64,000 bases of DNA from Ostreococcus lucimarinus CCE9901 (Eukaryota; Chlorophyta; Mamiellophyceae; Mamiellales; Bathycoccaceae). The DNA lies in assembly GCF_000092065.1 (NCBI RefSeq), contig NC_009369.1:186001-250000 (forward strand), in the 5' to 3' direction. Each line of letters opens with the position of its first letter. Positions within the stretch are counted from its first letter, which is position 1. The position numbers were made by a program, and so were the translations under genes. The notes beneath the pieces were generated by a model. That model had not been told where the DNA came from. It ran no database searches and worked only from the letters and a program-made list of their open reading frames with translations. Positions 63,354 to 64,000 of the stretch are shown in pieces.

Positions 63354-64000
63354 ATGGCGCAACCGAGCGCGCTTCCGATCGCGAGCGCGGACGTCAAGCG
63401 AGAACTCGCGTCGAGCGATGATCGCGTCGTCACCGCCGCGGCGTCCGCGCTCGGTGCGCTCGCCGTGCGCGTGCAGTTGCCGACAGATTTCGCAGCCCTG
63501 GTGGATGATTTAATGGACGCGCTCGAACGCGATGGCGCGAAAACGGGGAAGAAAGACGCTAGAAAACTTGCGAGCGTGCTAGCGGCGCTGAGTGGACTGT
63601 GCGCGAGCGTAGATGGGGCGCGGGGAAGGGCGCTGGATCGAGGGGCGGCGGCGACGGTGACGCGAGAGGCGCTCGGCGCGAACGAGGACGGTGCGAATGA
63701 TGAAGAGACGGACGCCGTGCGCGTGAACGCGCTGGATTTCTTTCGATTCTTGCAGCATGATGACGACAGGCGAGGTTTTGAGGCGGTGCGAGGGGATTCG
63801 AGATGCATGGCGTTCGTATTGGCGTCGGCGCGCGAGCGAGGGTCGCGCGAGATGGATTTTATGAAGCGCGTCGGCGGCGTGGATTTAGTGGTGAATTTTG
63901 CACAGCAAGTGGCGGCAGACGACGAGAAATTTGATGCACTTATTCGTGAGGGCGCGTTTGAGGTGTTCACGCACGCGTTGCTCGCAGATGAGGACGAGGT
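63354..64000 (+). CDS. ARM/HEAT-like helical protein, partial (3' end beyond window)
   Basis: At least 215 residues from ATG 63354 (MAQPSALPIASADVKRELAS), still open at the window edge. The visible part is all-helical with Ala-rich pairs (VVTAAASALGALAVRV; ARKLASVLAALSGLCASV), suggesting ARM/HEAT-type repeats. No family is recognised from this fragment. Confidence 0.65.
   Translation, partial: MAQPSALPIASADVKRELASSDDRVVTAAASALGALAVRVQLPTDFAALVDDLMDALERDGAKTGKKDARKLASVLAALSGLCASVDGARGRALDRGAAATVTREALGANEDGANDEETDAVRVNALDFFRFLQHDDDRRGFEAVRGDSRCMAFVLASARERGSREMDFMKRVGGVDLVVNFAQQVAADDEKFDALIREGAFEVFTHALLADEDE

Overview
This is nuclear DNA of a very compact, GC-rich green picoalga of the Mamiellales. 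It looks most like Ostreococcus, but Micromonas or Bathycoccus cannot be excluded from sequence alone. The evidence is a nuclear Ccs1, PsbQ, a plastid bS16, a plastid UMP kinase, a plastid-type ADP/ATP carrier, a soluble-type starch synthase III, plant-type eS21 and COX6A, about one gene per 1.7 kb, intergenic gaps often under 200 bp, and TGTAA (chlorophyte poly(A) signal) downstream of many stop codons. I see 37 protein genes, two of them cut by the window edges, and no rRNA, tRNA, CRISPR array or recognisable transposon.

Layout. 1-7.6 kb: PI4-kinase beta (cut on the left), a spliced MARVEL/CASP-like tetraspan protein, a spliced gene whose two exons together resemble NELF-A, a NIPSNAP protein, an SDT1-type HAD phosphatase, and sirohydrochlorin ferrochelatase. 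7.7-20.8 kb: starch synthase III and a degenerate SET protein diverge from a promoter carrying a perfect 61-bp duplication; then Ccs1, a cereblon-like protein, a GT25 glycosyltransferase, a DNL zinc-finger protein and four-exon PsbQ. 21-34.8 kb: a FAM20/four-jointed-like kinase fused to JmjC, a 3080-residue surface protein with small AT-rich introns, and a Golgi-type glycosyltransferase. 35-43 kb: an LRR/coiled-coil protein, a TPR protein, DPH3, eL21, an FKBP/TPR protein, 6-phosphogluconolactonase. 43.3-64 kb: CPN10, an ARM-BTB protein, plastid bS16 and cytosolic eS21 (divergent), an orphan membrane protein, EXO1, PPAN/SSF1, P1, UMP kinase, an ADP/ATP carrier, COX6A, an AIG1-like membrane protein, a lipase, a DnaJ protein and a cut ARM/HEAT-like gene.

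Reading across exons mattered: ten genes were rebuilt by splicing. Nearly all GC-rich introns share one grammar: a donor GTGCGT (or a close variant), then ACTGAC, then AG some 22-35 nt later. The giant gene instead carries 59-76 nt AT-rich introns. Two ribosomal protein genes show the same ACTGAC/AG signal just 5' of their start codons, suggesting 5'UTR introns.

Functionally the window is a mix of housekeeping genes. Organelle biogenesis is prominent: Ccs1, bS16c, UMP kinase, PsbQ, SirB, CPN10, COX6A and the DNL protein. Cytosolic translation and ribosome assembly (eL21, eS21, P1, PPAN, DPH3) forms a second group. All function calls come from motifs read by eye; no database search was run.
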